Of a DNA stretch of 64,000 bases, positions 8,468-17,689 are shown piece after piece. The stretch spans positions 55,030-119,029 of the forward strand of contig DLGD01000036.1 in the NCBI GenBank assembly GCA_002482505.1. The letters run 5' to 3'. The position numbers and the translations under genes are program-made. The DNA comes from Christensenella sp. UBA7703. Its GTDB lineage: Bacteria; Bacillota; Clostridia; Christensenellales; CAG-138. Position 1 is the first letter of the stretch. Each line of letters starts with the position of its first letter. The notes beneath the pieces are model-generated. The model ran no database searches. It worked only from the letters and a program-made list of their open reading frames with translations, and was not told where the DNA came from.

Positions 8468-8498
8468 AACGCTCCCGCAAACACGCGGGAGCGTTTTT
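8468..8498 (+). terminator. Intrinsic terminator after the DegV pair
   Basis: AACGCTCCCGC (8468-8478) pairs with GCGGGAGCGTT (8485-8495) across a 6-nt loop, followed by a T-run. Confidence 0.93.
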
Positions 8499-8513
8499 GT
8501 TCCTAAATATTGC

Positions 8514-8558
8514 TTGACAAGTTACTTATTATTCCCTATTATTCCTTTATTGGGAATA
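8514..8558 (+). promoter_or_regulatory. Strong promoter with overlapping palindrome
   Basis: -35 TTGACA (8514-8519), 17-nt spacer, -10 TATTAT (8537-8542). The inverted repeat TATTCCC/GGGAATA (8530-8536 and 8552-8558) brackets the -10, a good place for a repressor. The downstream HTH protein is the obvious candidate, but this is inferred from position only. Confidence 0.7.
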
Positions 8559-8601
8559 TTTCGGATGAATATGCCAGATAGACGAAACGGAGGAAACTCT
8601 C

Positions 8602-9048
8602 ATGCAAGAATCCTATTACACGGTGGAGCAGATCGCGCAGATGCTGCAAATGCACCCGAAGACCGTGCAGCGATACATCCGCGAAGGAAAGCTGCGCGCG
8701 GTCAAGGTCGGCAAAGGTTGGCGTGTCAGCGGGCACGACCTGAGCGTTTTCACCGAGAACGTGCCGGAACAAAGCGGCGAAGTTCCGACGGCGGTCGTCT
8801 CTTGTGTTGCAGACGTCTACCTGGCGGATCAAAACAACGCGATCCGCTTGACGAATACTCTCACCGCCGCACTCAACAGCAAGCCCGCCAGCGCCGGGCA
8901 AACCAGCATGCAAACGCAGTATATCCCCCAAGAGCGGAAACTGCGCATCACGCTTTACGGCAGCGCGCGCACAACCGCCGCCATGCTGGACGCAATCGCG
9001 ATGCTGACGGAAGAGGAAAGCGAGCAATCTTCTGTTTTGAAAGGATAA
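8602..9048 (+). CDS. Helix-turn-helix (excisionase/MerR-like domain) regulator
   Basis: 148-residue protein. Residues 1-50 are an excisionase-family winged helix (YTVEQIAQMLQMHPKTVQRYI, then GKGWRVS), the type used by small DNA-binding proteins and AlpA-like regulators. The remaining 95 residues match no family I recognise and may be a ligand or dimerisation domain. No integrase or phage gene is nearby, so a plain transcriptional regulator is more likely than a recombination factor. The gene ends 7 nt before an alpha/beta hydrolase gene whose ribosome binding site lies in its last codons, so the two form an operon. Confidence 0.8.
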   Translation: MQESYYTVEQIAQMLQMHPKTVQRYIREGKLRAVKVGKGWRVSGHDLSVFTENVPEQSGEVPTAVVSCVADVYLADQNNAIRLTNTLTAALNSKPASAGQTSMQTQYIPQERKLRITLYGSARTTAAMLDAIAMLTEEESEQSSVLKG

Positions 9049-9055
9049 CAATCGA

Positions 9056-9883
9056 ATGAAGATCAGTGTGTTTCAGAGTCCTGAGAAGAAAGAAGCCTTT
9101 CGCGCCGTATACAACGATATCCTGCGCACGATGCCGTTTCAAAAACGCACCATCAGTACGCCCTTTGGCGAAACGTTCCTGCTCGAAGCGGGAGATAAAA
9201 CGAACCCTGCCGTCGTGCTTCTCCACGGCAGTTGCAGCAACAGCGCGTTTTGGTTCAACGATATGCTGGCGCTTCAGGAGCGCTATCACGTCTTTGCCCC
9301 GGACATCCCCGGCGAGGCAGGCAACAGCAGCGAGTTTCGATTAAACCTCGGCGGCGCAGACTATGCCGATTGGCTCCGCTCCGTTCTGGACACGCTGGAT
9401 CTGCCACGTGCGAGCATCGCGGGCAACTCCCTTGGCGGCTGGATGGCGCTGAAGTTCGCAACGGCGTATCCCGCGCGCGTGGAGAAGCTGCTGCTGTTTG
9501 CCAGCGGCGGGCTTGCGCCGATTCGGGCGGATTTTCTGGAGCGGGCGCAGGCCGCGGAGGAGGCGAACGAATCGCTGACAATGGAAGACGGCGTCGCGGG
9601 CGGTGACGCATTGCCCAAAGAAATCCTCGACTTCATCAACCTGATCTTGGACAGCTATAACCCGCTGAATCTCCCCATGCCATTGTTTTCCACAGAAGAA
9701 CTTGCGCGGTTGACCATGCCCGTGTTATATGTTGCAGGCCTTCGGGACGATCTGCTGGACTCCACCGCAGGCGAAGCCGCACTCCGGGCTGTTCCCCAAG
9801 CGGTGATCCACCTGCTGCCGGAAGTCGGACATATGATCACAACCCCATATCTCTGGATGTTGCCGTTTCTGGCGAACACATAA
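9056..9883 (+). CDS. Alpha/beta hydrolase
   Basis: 275-residue hydrolase. The oxyanion-hole motif is HGSCSNS (57-63), the nucleophile elbow GNSLGG with S125, the acid D231 or D232 in GLRDD, and the catalytic base H259 in EVGHM. The complete triad implies an active esterase, lipase or C-C hydrolase; the substrate is not known. There is no signal peptide, so it is cytoplasmic. It is translated right after the HTH regulator from AAAGGA at 9040-9045. A regulator/hydrolase pair of this kind often responds to the hydrolase's own substrate. Confidence 0.87.
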   Translation: MKISVFQSPEKKEAFRAVYNDILRTMPFQKRTISTPFGETFLLEAGDKTNPAVVLLHGSCSNSAFWFNDMLALQERYHVFAPDIPGEAGNSSEFRLNLGGADYADWLRSVLDTLDLPRASIAGNSLGGWMALKFATAYPARVEKLLLFASGGLAPIRADFLERAQAAEEANESLTMEDGVAGGDALPKEILDFINLILDSYNPLNLPMPLFSTEELARLTMPVLYVAGLRDDLLDSTAGEAALRAVPQAVIHLLPEVGHMITTPYLWMLPFLANT

Positions 9884-9898
9884 TACGTTCCCGCACCC

Positions 9899-9924
9899 GA
9901 CGCGCAAACAGGCGCGTCTTTATT
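9899..9924. terminator. Intrinsic terminator between converging genes
   Basis: GACGCGC (9899-9905) pairs with GCGCGTC (9912-9918) and is followed by TTTATT on the plus strand. It ends the hydrolase operon and may also slow transcription from the MFS gene. Confidence 0.75.
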
Positions 9925-9930
9925 CAATCT

Positions 9931-11175
9931 CTAGACCCGATTCCGCCGGGCGAGCATATAGACAAAAATTGGCACGATGAACACCATCACCGCGATACCG
10001 CTGGCGATAAAGCCCATCCGTGCGCCGAGCCAATTGTCCATGGCCCCGACAAAGAGGTTGCCGATCGGAGTGGAGCCCGCGACAACCAGCGAATATACGC
10101 TCATCACGCGCCCGCGGAAACGATCCTGCGTGTGAATCTGCAGGTTTGAGTTTGCGGACGAAAGATAGGTCACAAACAAGAACCCGCCGAGGGCGAGCGA
10201 TAGCGCAGTCGAAAGAAACCGGTTTGTGTTGCCGATGAGAATCAAAATCAGCCCTGACAGCGCCGGAAAAAGAAACAGGATAAACCGTTTCGGCCCGTTT
10301 TTGCTCAGCGCCGCAACGAGCAGTGCGCCCAGCAGCGCACCTGCACCCAGCGTGGACATCAAAAATCCATATCCCGTCTCCGAAAGCCCCAAAATCTCGC
10401 TCGCAAACACCGGGATGGTCACGCCATAGTTGAGCGCAAAGACGGAGACAACGGTCATAAACAAGAGTGTGGTGAACAGCGTTTCATCGTGAAAGATGTA
10501 TTTCAGCCCTTCCCCGATGCAAGCAAACACGCCCTGTGGTTCTTTTTTCTCCGGCACGGCGCACGTGATCGGATGGATGAAAAAGAGGCTGATGAGCACC
10601 GCGCCAAAGCTCAGCGCATTGATCAGGAAGCACGCGGAAACGCCGAGGGTACCCATCAGGATGCCCGCGAGCGAAGGCCCGATCATACGCGCGACGTTGA
10701 AGGTAAGCGAATTGAGCGCAATCGCGTTCATCAGGTCGTCATGCCCGACCATCTCGACCACGAACGACTGGCGCAGCGGCATATCGAGCGTATTGACAAA
10801 CCCAAGCAGGGTCGCCGTCACGAGAAGATGCCAATATTGAATCCCGCCGGAGTGGACAAGCAGCCAGAGCACAAACGTAATGATGAGCGAGAGCGATTGG
10901 GTGATGATGAGCATCCGTTTTTTGGGCAGGCGGTCGATCAACACCCCGGCAAAGAGCGAAAACAAGAGAGCCGGCAGAAATTGCAGTGCACTCACCACAC
11001 TCAAGAGCAGCGCGGACTTCGTCAGCGAATACGCAAGCCAAGGCTGCGCGGTATTCTGCATCCATGTGCCGATGGTGGAGACGCACATGCCAGCAAAATA
11101 GTAGCGATAGTTTGCGTGTCTGAGTGAAAGAAACGGATTGTTCAGTCCCGCTTTGCGAGGGGATTCGGTAGCCAA
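9931..11175 (-). CDS. MFS transporter (EntS-like / multidrug)
   Basis: 414-residue membrane protein with about 12 hydrophobic segments. The N-terminal pattern NPFLSLRHANYRYYFAG and the loop motif LIDRLPKKRM between helices 2 and 3 (motif A, here D-R-x-x-K-K/R) fit the MFS branch that includes the enterobactin exporter EntS and many drug:proton antiporters. The substrate cannot be predicted; export of a small hydrophobic compound is most likely. It is a single gene on the minus strand with no adjacent regulator or biosynthetic genes. The upstream gap to the MoxR operon is about 280 nt and must hold both divergent promoters. Confidence 0.88.
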   Translation of the reverse strand: MATESPRKAGLNNPFLSLRHANYRYYFAGMCVSTIGTWMQNTAQPWLAYSLTKSALLLSVVSALQFLPALLFSLFAGVLIDRLPKKRMLIITQSLSLIITFVLWLLVHSGGIQYWHLLVTATLLGFVNTLDMPLRQSFVVEMVGHDDLMNAIALNSLTFNVARMIGPSLAGILMGTLGVSACFLINALSFGAVLISLFFIHPITCAVPEKKEPQGVFACIGEGLKYIFHDETLFTTLLFMTVVSVFALNYGVTIPVFASEILGLSETGYGFLMSTLGAGALLGALLVAALSKNGPKRFILFLFPALSGLILILIGNTNRFLSTALSLALGGFLFVTYLSSANSNLQIHTQDRFRGRVMSVYSLVVAGSTPIGNLFVGAMDNWLGARMGFIASGIAVMVFIVPIFVYMLARRNRV

Positions 11176-11305
11176 AGCGCGCGCCTTTCTTCCTCCGCAC
11201 GGTCTCGCGCGGCAGTTGCCTGCGCGGCGGAGCGACTATGATTATAGCACCAGAAATCGTTTGCGGTAAAACATTCTGAATTTCCTGAATTGTCGTTCTA
11301 TCACC

Positions 11306-11445
11306 TGTGCGGCGTCAATCCGGCCGCACACCATTACTTTATTCGATTTTTAGAGAAAACATCCGTTTTTTCAAGCAGCATTGTTTCATTTTTGTATACA
11401 TTCTCGCAATACTCTTGCCCTTCTCCTCCGCTAGACTGCTATAAT
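11306..11445 (+). promoter_or_regulatory. Intergenic hairpin and extended -10 promoter of the MoxR operon
   Basis: An 8-bp inverted repeat TGTGCGGC/GCCGCACA lies at 11306-11313 and 11323-11330. Further on, TGCTATAAT (11437-11445) is a perfect extended -10 box for the MoxR operon. It places the transcript start near 11452, which argues against the ATG at 11460 and for a start at 11502. Confidence 0.6.
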
Positions 11446-11501
11446 ATGGTTATTACCGCGTGAACGCGGATTTTTGTGATGTTACGAGGAATACGATTTT
11501 G

Positions 11502-12431
11502 ATGCAGCAAGTGCAGGAGATCATCGGTCAGGTTCGAAAAGTCGTCGTGGGCAAAGACCCCGTCATCGCCAGCATACTCATGGCGATGCTCGCGCAGGGG
11601 CACGTTCTTCTGGAGGATGTGCCGGGCGTGGGCAAAACCACGCTGGCGCTCGCCTTTTCGCGGACGATGGATCTTTCCTATAAACGCATGCAGTTTACGC
11701 CGGACGTGATGCCTTCCGACATCACAGGCTACACAACGATCCAAACTGGCGGAGCCGCGGGCGTTTATGTGCCGGGCGCTGCCATGTGCAACCTCTTTCT
11801 GGCGGACGAGATCAACCGCGCATCCAGCAAGACCCAGTCCGCCCTCCTGGAAGTGATGGAAGAGAACAGCATCACGGTGGACGGCATCACCCGCGCGGTA
11901 CCGTCTCCGTTTCTCGTCATCGCAACCCAAAACCCGGCGGGCTCCTCCGGCACGCAGCCGCTGCCGGATTCCCAGCTGGATCGGTTCATGGTGCGGCTTT
12001 CGATGGGCTATCCCGACCGCAGAAGCGAGGTGGAGATGCTCCGCCGCCATCAGAACGCGGTGTCCCTAGACTCCGTCAACCGCGTGATTACACCAGGCGA
12101 TCTGACGCTCATGCAGCGCGAGGTCGAAAGCATCTATGTTTCCGACGCGCTGTTTGCGTATATCACCGAACTGACGGGCTGGACGCGCACGCAGCCAGCC
12201 ATCCGCATCGGCGTGAGCCCCCGCGGCACGATTGCGCTTTTGCGCATGAGCAAGGCCGCGGCATATCTTTCCGGACGCGACTACCTGATTCCGCAGGACG
12301 TGCAGCTGGTGTTTGAGAGCGTGAGCGCGCACCGCATCCAGCTCAGCCCCCGCGCGCTGGTCAGCGGCGTGAGCGAGCAGCAGCTCGCCAAGCGCGCTCT
12401 CACGCAGGTGCAGGCGCCCGTCGCGGTATAA
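11502..12431 (+). CDS. MoxR-family AAA+ ATPase
   Basis: 309-residue AAA+ ATPase. The Walker A is PGVGKTT (K45), the Walker B LADEINRAS (D102, E103), followed by sensor 1 in VIATQNP and a C-terminal lid domain. MoxR proteins act as chaperone-like ATPases that assemble or activate partner proteins, often ones with von Willebrand-like domains. It is encoded directly before a DUF58 protein, its usual partner, and a transglutaminase. The start at 11502 (or the TTG at 11499) is supported by GAGGA at 11486-11490 and by the promoter position. Confidence 0.92.
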   Translation: MQQVQEIIGQVRKVVVGKDPVIASILMAMLAQGHVLLEDVPGVGKTTLALAFSRTMDLSYKRMQFTPDVMPSDITGYTTIQTGGAAGVYVPGAAMCNLFLADEINRASSKTQSALLEVMEENSITVDGITRAVPSPFLVIATQNPAGSSGTQPLPDSQLDRFMVRLSMGYPDRRSEVEMLRRHQNAVSLDSVNRVITPGDLTLMQREVESIYVSDALFAYITELTGWTRTQPAIRIGVSPRGTIALLRMSKAAAYLSGRDYLIPQDVQLVFESVSAHRIQLSPRALVSGVSEQQLAKRALTQVQAPVAV

Positions 12432-12435
12432 CCTC

Positions 12436-13656
12436 ATGGCCGGAAACCGGATTCTTTACACATACGCGCTTTTCTTTGCGTTTATTTTATTCGTCCTGTT
12501 TGATCTATATCTGTTCCACATGCTGCTGATCTTTTTGATCATACTGCCGGTGGTTTCGCTGCTGGCGGCTCTTCCTATGCGCAAAAATCTACGTTACGCG
12601 CTGGAGATTGACGACGACATCATGCCCAAAGGCGTTTGCGGCATCCGGCTCTCCGCGCGCAACAACAGCCCCTTCCCCTGCGCGGGCGTTCGCTTCACGC
12701 TGGAGCGGCACAACGCGCTGGGGCGCGTGGGAGAGCGCTATACCGAGTCCGCGGAGGACATCGTGCAGTTCCCGCTCGGGCCCATGCGCACGCACGCGAT
12801 GTCGCCCTCTGTCAAGATGGCGCACTGCGGCAGGGTTGATTTAAATATCCGCCGCGTGCAGGTGCTCGACACGCTGGGATTGTTTGCGCTGAACGTTTCC
12901 CCGAAAAACGGCGCGAACCCGGCGGGCAGCGTCTATGTTTTGCCGGAGCTGCAAAGCCGCAGCATCCAGACCGACGAAGCGGCTGATCTTGGCCTTGACA
13001 GCGCGAGCTATTCCACCGAAAAAGCGGGCGGCGACCCCTCCGAAATCTTTCAGCTGCGCGACTACCGCGAGGGCGACCCGCGTCACAGCGTGCACTGGAA
13101 GCTCAGCAGCCGTATGAACCGCCTGATCGTCCGCGAATTCGGGCTCCCGTTGAACCCTTCGCTCCACTTTTTACTGGAACTGAGAGATGATTCCTCACCG
13201 GACGCTGCGGAATCCATGCTCGGAACCATGCTCGCGTTCTCCGAATATCTCATGGCGCGGGATGTAACGCACTCCGTCAGCTGGATCAGCGAGGAAGGCG
13301 GCCTGCGCACCATGCCCGTCACAGGGCCGGAAGCGCTGGCGAGCGTGCTGCATGACCTGCTCGCGCTGCCGGGACAGGCACGCTGGAGCACGCTGGAACG
13401 CTTCGCGGCGGAAGGAGTAGCCCGCGCGGACACGCACCTGATCTACCTTGTTGCCGGCAGTGTTTGGGGAACGGCGGGTGACGAAAGCGGCGCGCGATTA
13501 CTCGCGACGCTCACCGAACTCGGCGTTTGCAGACGGCTGACGCTGATGCCGGATGCTTGCGACGACGCAACTGCCGCTGCCCTGCGTGAGCTTGGCTGCG
13601 AGGTGCAACGACTCGATGGCAGCGTGCCCGGCGCGGAGACGGAGGCAGACGCATGA
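12436..13656 (+). CDS. DUF58 membrane protein (MoxR partner)
   Basis: 406-residue protein. Two close hydrophobic segments (about 7-27 and 30-46) anchor it, followed by a cytoplasmic or surface beta-rich region and the DUF58 signature around residues 205-235 (FQLRDYREGDPRHSVHWKLS). The C-terminal half resembles a von Willebrand A-like fold in the family. DUF58 proteins are nearly always encoded between a MoxR ATPase and a transglutaminase, as here; the three are thought to act together at the cell envelope, but the biochemical role is not settled. It starts 4 nt after the MoxR stop and overlaps the next gene by 4 nt. Confidence 0.9.
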   Translation: MAGNRILYTYALFFAFILFVLFDLYLFHMLLIFLIILPVVSLLAALPMRKNLRYALEIDDDIMPKGVCGIRLSARNNSPFPCAGVRFTLERHNALGRVGERYTESAEDIVQFPLGPMRTHAMSPSVKMAHCGRVDLNIRRVQVLDTLGLFALNVSPKNGANPAGSVYVLPELQSRSIQTDEAADLGLDSASYSTEKAGGDPSEIFQLRDYREGDPRHSVHWKLSSRMNRLIVREFGLPLNPSLHFLLELRDDSSPDAAESMLGTMLAFSEYLMARDVTHSVSWISEEGGLRTMPVTGPEALASVLHDLLALPGQARWSTLERFAAEGVARADTHLIYLVAGSVWGTAGDESGARLLATLTELGVCRRLTLMPDACDDATAAALRELGCEVQRLDGSVPGAETEADA

Positions 13657-16283
13657 GCGAACAAGAGCGCAAGCAGTCCTCCGTACTAACACTCCCGTCC
13701 GAAGGCATACCCGCTCTTCTGTTGCGGCTTTGCCAACAGCTCATGGTGCTGCTTTTAGCCGTGCTTGGATTTCTATATTGCCTGCTCACGAGCTACTCGC
13801 TTGATTTGCCGACCGCAAAACTCGTCCTGACCGCGCTCGTGTTTTCTCTGCTGTTTCTCGCAATCTACTCGCTGCCCAGAAGCGGGCTGCTATCGTTGAT
13901 TGCGTTGGCAGGCGGGTTGATTTATGTGGCGATGAACGCAACCGATCTCCTGCAGGGAATCCTCCTGCTCATTGAGCGCGTAATCGTCCCGTTGGGCTTG
14001 CAGTTGCCGGATGGAATTCAGCTTCTACTCAAACCCGCGATGACGGATGAAGCGATGCTGCTCATGACGCAAGCAATGCAGGCGATTCTGTTTGTTGTAT
14101 CGTTCCTTTCCGCGTTTTTCATCATCGACCAGCCCAGCGTGCCGGGGCTTGCGCTCTCCACACTGCCGCTGCTGTTGCCTGCGCCGTTCTATCTGCTCTC
14201 GCCCGGGCGGGTGCCGTTTTTCATGCTGTTTGCAGCGCATATGATGGTCTTTGCCTTCAATAACGCAAAGCGCGCGCAGACCACGTTTCGCGCGGGGGTC
14301 TATGTGCCGCAGAGCAGGCGCAAGGCAAACCAGCAGGCCCAGCGCGCGGCGCAGCATTCGCTCTCGCTGCTGGCGCTGCCGCTGATCGTGCTCGCCGCGC
14401 TTCTGGCAGGGCTCGCCCTCCCGCAGGAAGGGTATCAGCGCCCGGAATATATCGAGGCACTTCAGCAGAAGATCTTTTCACTGGAGATCGGCAAGGATGC
14501 GTTCTGGCGCAGCAACGACGGTCTCACGCGCGGCGACCTGAAGAGCCTTTCCTCAATTCGCTTCTCCGGCGCAACTGCACTGAAGGTGCGCGTTTCCAAT
14601 CAGTCCTCATTATATCTGCGGGACTATGCCGGCGCGGTCTATTCCGACAGCGGCTGGGACAACATCTCTGCTCAGGACTTCTCAACGTTGGCAAACAGCG
14701 TGGATATCGCGCCGCAAAACCTGCTTGCCTCCGCCGCGATGCTCGGCGAAAACACGCCGGAGACATTTAACCTCGCCGTGCGCAACATCGCGTCTACACC
14801 GCTCTCCATCTGGACACCGCCGGGGCTCGTCACCCATGCGGATGAAATCACCAACGCGGGCTATGTGCAGGATACCGCGCTCGCGTTTGCCTCCTCCGCC
14901 TCTTCCTCGGAATATGCAATCGATGCAATTCCGGTCGACATGGCGCTGTATTCCGTCCCGAATGCGAAAAGCAGCGGGCTACAGGCCGCCTATCAAAAGA
15001 CCGCAGGCACCGCCTACAACCTCAGCCACGTGGAAGGCGACGACGCAAAGAACGTCCGCGATGCCGCAAAGCGTTATATCGACTATCTCTTTGACGTATA
15101 CACACAACTGCCGGACGACACCCGGGCCGCGGCAGAAGCGCTGCTAAAAACCTATGACATCGGCATGATCTATGAAAACGGCGCGCTAAACCTTGCCGAA
15201 ACGTGCCAGTCGATCCGCTTGCTGTTATCCGAACGTTGCTCGTATGATTATTCCCCGCCGGAGATGCCGGAGGGTGTAGATTTCGCAACCTGGTTTTTAC
15301 AGGATGCGCAAAGCGGTTATTGCGTCCACTTTGCAACGACCGCCACTGTGCTTCTGCGTGCTCTTGGCATCCCCGCGCGCTATGCGGAAGGCTACATCGT
15401 GATCCAGAAGGATTACGAAAAGGAGCCGGATGCAGAAGGGTATATCAACATTGAGGACACGCACGCGCACGCGTGGGTTGAAGTGTTTGATCCTTCGCTA
15501 TTAGAATGGGTGCCGGTCGAAATGACCAAGAGCGCCACGCGAAACACCCAGCAAACTCCGTCTCAGTCCGGCGAACCGTCTGGAGAGACGACAGAATCCC
15601 TGAGTGAAAACACGCCGGAAATCACGCCGGAACCGACCCCGACCCCAACGCCGGAGCCCACACCGGAGCCTACCGCGCCGCCGGACGGCAGCACGCCGGA
15701 CCCGAACGTGACTCCCGATCCGAATCAAACGCCGGACGAATCTCAGGCGGCAGCGGCGCAGATTACCCCAACGCCCGCGCCGGGCGACGGCACGCAGGAC
15801 AGCGACGCCACGCCGGAGGACAACGACGCAACCGCAGACACGGGCGGCAGCCGCCCGCCGCTCTGGCCGGTGTTTGCGCTGTTTGGCGCAGCCGCCATCC
15901 CCCTAAGCGTGTTTGGCTATCGTAAGTTTGCCCAGGAGCGGCTCATCCGCGCCTTCCGCCAGAAGGACACAAACACCGCCGTGCTCTTTGCCGTGCGGCA
16001 CATCCTCCGGATGCTTCGCTTTGCGGGTGCGCCAGAGATGGAACCGTTTGATTCGCCGGAGCAATATGCCTATGCCATCGCACGGCAAAATCCGCTCATC
16101 GATCGCGCAACTCTGGAGTCGGTGCTCCTGATTGCGCAGCGGGCGCGCTTCTCCGGCAGAACCTGCGGCAGGCGGGAACGCGAGGAGGTCATCTCCTATG
16201 CAACCGCGCTTGTCACAACCCTGCCCGCGCGGATGAAGCGCATCAAACGCCTGTTGTTCTGGCTGCGCTTTCCGGCGGTTTGA
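13653..16283 (+). CDS. Transglutaminase-like membrane protein (TgpA type)
   Basis: 876-residue protein. Residues 20-280 contain about six hydrophobic segments. An extracytoplasmic region follows with a transglutaminase-like core whose catalytic triad is C557 (GYCVHFAT), H606 (HAHAWVEV) and D613. Residues about 650-710 are a Pro/Thr/Glu spacer built from PTPEP repeats. Another membrane segment near 730-750 leads to a cytoplasmic C-terminal domain of DUF4129 type (FDSPEQYAYAIARQ). This is the standard TgpA layout. The likely role is cleavage or crosslinking of an envelope protein under MoxR/DUF58 control. The PTPEP spacer is unusually repetitive. It overlaps the DUF58 gene by ATGA. Confidence 0.9.
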   Translation: MSEQERKQSSVLTLPSEGIPALLLRLCQQLMVLLLAVLGFLYCLLTSYSLDLPTAKLVLTALVFSLLFLAIYSLPRSGLLSLIALAGGLIYVAMNATDLLQGILLLIERVIVPLGLQLPDGIQLLLKPAMTDEAMLLMTQAMQAILFVVSFLSAFFIIDQPSVPGLALSTLPLLLPAPFYLLSPGRVPFFMLFAAHMMVFAFNNAKRAQTTFRAGVYVPQSRRKANQQAQRAAQHSLSLLALPLIVLAALLAGLALPQEGYQRPEYIEALQQKIFSLEIGKDAFWRSNDGLTRGDLKSLSSIRFSGATALKVRVSNQSSLYLRDYAGAVYSDSGWDNISAQDFSTLANSVDIAPQNLLASAAMLGENTPETFNLAVRNIASTPLSIWTPPGLVTHADEITNAGYVQDTALAFASSASSSEYAIDAIPVDMALYSVPNAKSSGLQAAYQKTAGTAYNLSHVEGDDAKNVRDAAKRYIDYLFDVYTQLPDDTRAAAEALLKTYDIGMIYENGALNLAETCQSIRLLLSERCSYDYSPPEMPEGVDFATWFLQDAQSGYCVHFATTATVLLRALGIPARYAEGYIVIQKDYEKEPDAEGYINIEDTHAHAWVEVFDPSLLEWVPVEMTKSATRNTQQTPSQSGEPSGETTESLSENTPEITPEPTPTPTPEPTPEPTAPPDGSTPDPNVTPDPNQTPDESQAAAAQITPTPAPGDGTQDSDATPEDNDATADTGGSRPPLWPVFALFGAAAIPLSVFGYRKFAQERLIRAFRQKDTNTAVLFAVRHILRMLRFAGAPEMEPFDSPEQYAYAIARQNPLIDRATLESVLLIAQRARFSGRTCGRREREEVISYATALVTTLPARMKRIKRLLFWLRFPAV

Positions 16284-16530
16284 TCAAAAAGCATGTGGCT
16301 GTGCCAGAGCAAACAGCGTTTTTTCTGTCTGATCTCGGGTTTTGTTGCGTATTGCGGAACAATCATCGCGCATTGCCAAATCTACCGATAATCACTCCCG
16401 TTTTTGCCGGAATTGCGTTATGATAGGCAAACGCGGCGCAAACCCAAGCGACAGGCACCATTTTCCTCCTACGAAATCATGACCGATCATCGGGTTTTAT
16501 GCGCAACAGGGCAGCGCGCGCCGTATAGGA
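16284..16530. other. Gene-free interval
   Basis: About 250 nt after the transglutaminase gene. The one open frame here (16404-16586) has no ribosome binding site or family match and runs into the terminator. Nothing else is recognisable. Confidence 0.5.
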
Positions 16531-16569
16531 AAGCTCCCGAACCAAAGCGGAGGTTCGGGAGCTTTTTTT
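16531..16569. terminator. Strong intrinsic terminator between converging genes
   Basis: A 13-bp stem, AAGCTCCCGAACC (16531-16543) with GGTTCGGGAGCTT (16552-16564), has an 8-nt loop and a run of seven T. It faces the MoxR operon on one side and the IclR gene on the other. Confidence 0.93.
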
Positions 16570-16600
16570 GTACGCTTTATTTTTAGAGCGGTTGAATCGC

Positions 16601-17377
16601 TCAGCCGTGCCAGCCGAGCTCGGTAGAGATCGCTTCCGCTGTGTTTTTCAACGCTTCAAGCGTCTCCGACGAGACCGCGGTTTTCCGATCACCGGAATGC
16701 AGGAAGCAGACGATGCCGATCGCTGAGATGCAAACCCCCTCATAGTCAAAAACCGGCGCGGCAAACGAGCACATGCCGTTGTGATACTCCTCATATTCCG
16801 AAGCGATCCCCATCTGCCGCACGAGCTTGAGTTGCTCAAGATATGCCTCTGCACTCTTGATCGTATCCACGGTGTAGCTCTTCATGCCCGCGCGCTTGAG
16901 GATTCTGCGGACATTTGCCGCATCCTGATAGGCAAGGATCGCCTTACCCTGAGAGGTGCAGTGAACCGGAAGGCGGTTGCCGACCGTGGATGCAACGCGA
17001 AACACATTGTTCGGCTCTGCGCTGTCGACGATGAGCAGCGTGTCCGCGTTCAGCGAGGCAAGATAGGCGGATTCCCCCGTCTTTGCCACCAGCGCGTTGA
17101 GATGCGGCCGGGCGAGCTTCACAACGTTCCAATGCTCGGAGATCGCGCAGCCGTATTCAAATAAATGCAGCCCCAGCCGATATTTCCCATCCGCCGGGCT
17201 TTGCTCCACGACGGAAGAATCCATCATGGAGGAAAGCAGGTTGTGCACCGTGCTCTTGGGCCAGCCGGTCATCCGGCTCAGCTCCGTGAGCGACATCGGC
17301 CGCTTTTCGCGCCAGAAACAGTCCAATAGCGCAATCGCTTTTTCCACCGCGTGGACCTTGTGGCTGGTATCGGGCAT
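16601..17377 (-). CDS. IclR-family transcriptional regulator
   Basis: 258-residue regulator. Residues 5-65 are the winged-helix domain (AIALLDCFW, then LTELSRMTGWPKSTVHNLL). Residues 80-255 are the effector domain with the GESAYLASL and CTSQGKAILAY motifs of the family. IclR proteins are usually dimers or tetramers that respond to small carboxylates or aromatic compounds. The start at 17377 is chosen because AGGAGG lies 8 nt upstream; the longer frame to 17422 lacks support. It is transcribed away from IMP dehydrogenase, and the 312-nt shared region contains palindromes, but a regulatory link is only a guess. Confidence 0.9.
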   Translation of the reverse strand: MPDTSHKVHAVEKAIALLDCFWREKRPMSLTELSRMTGWPKSTVHNLLSSMMDSSVVEQSPADGKYRLGLHLFEYGCAISEHWNVVKLARPHLNALVAKTGESAYLASLNADTLLIVDSAEPNNVFRVASTVGNRLPVHCTSQGKAILAYQDAANVRRILKRAGMKSYTVDTIKSAEAYLEQLKLVRQMGIASEYEEYHNGMCSFAAPVFDYEGVCISAIGIVCFLHSGDRKTAVSSETLEALKNTAEAISTELGWHG

Positions 17378-17514
17378 GTTGTCTTCCTCCTGTATCTTCC
17401 GTTGTGTGGCGGATGGTCGCATTTATTTTTGTAGTAGGTGTTATCTTTCGCGCACGCTTTCGTTGCGCGATGCTGACCGGGTGTTTGTCTTTTTGATTGT
17501 ATCATATTATAATG

Positions 17515-17590
17515 GATTCAGCAGCCGGCAACCCACATATTGTGTTGCGCATCGCTGAATCGTCATTCCGTTCTACCGAACAAATTGTTC
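17515..17590. promoter_or_regulatory. Nested palindromes between IclR and IMP dehydrogenase genes
   Basis: A symmetric structure at 17515-17561: GATTCAGC, 5 nt, GCAAC, 11-nt loop, GTTGC, 5 nt, GCTGAATC. A second palindrome GAACAAATTGTTC lies at 17578-17590. They are upstream of the IMP dehydrogenase start and could be operators or a leader hairpin. A weak -10 TATACT is near 17616. Confidence 0.5.
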
Positions 17591-17689
17591 AGGGGTTTCT
17601 CTGTGTCGCGTTCCGGCGTATACTCTTACGAAACGAATCATAACAAAGAGCGCGCACAGTTTTCGCAATCCAGACCGAAAGGATATGCC

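Noticed and set aside
9056..9883. Haloalkane dehalogenase or specific esterase assignment
   Set aside because: The triad is clear, but nothing in the sequence fixes the substrate, so only the fold is named.
16404..16586. 60-codon frame before the IclR terminator
   Set aside because: It reads into the terminator hairpin and has no start signal or homology pattern.
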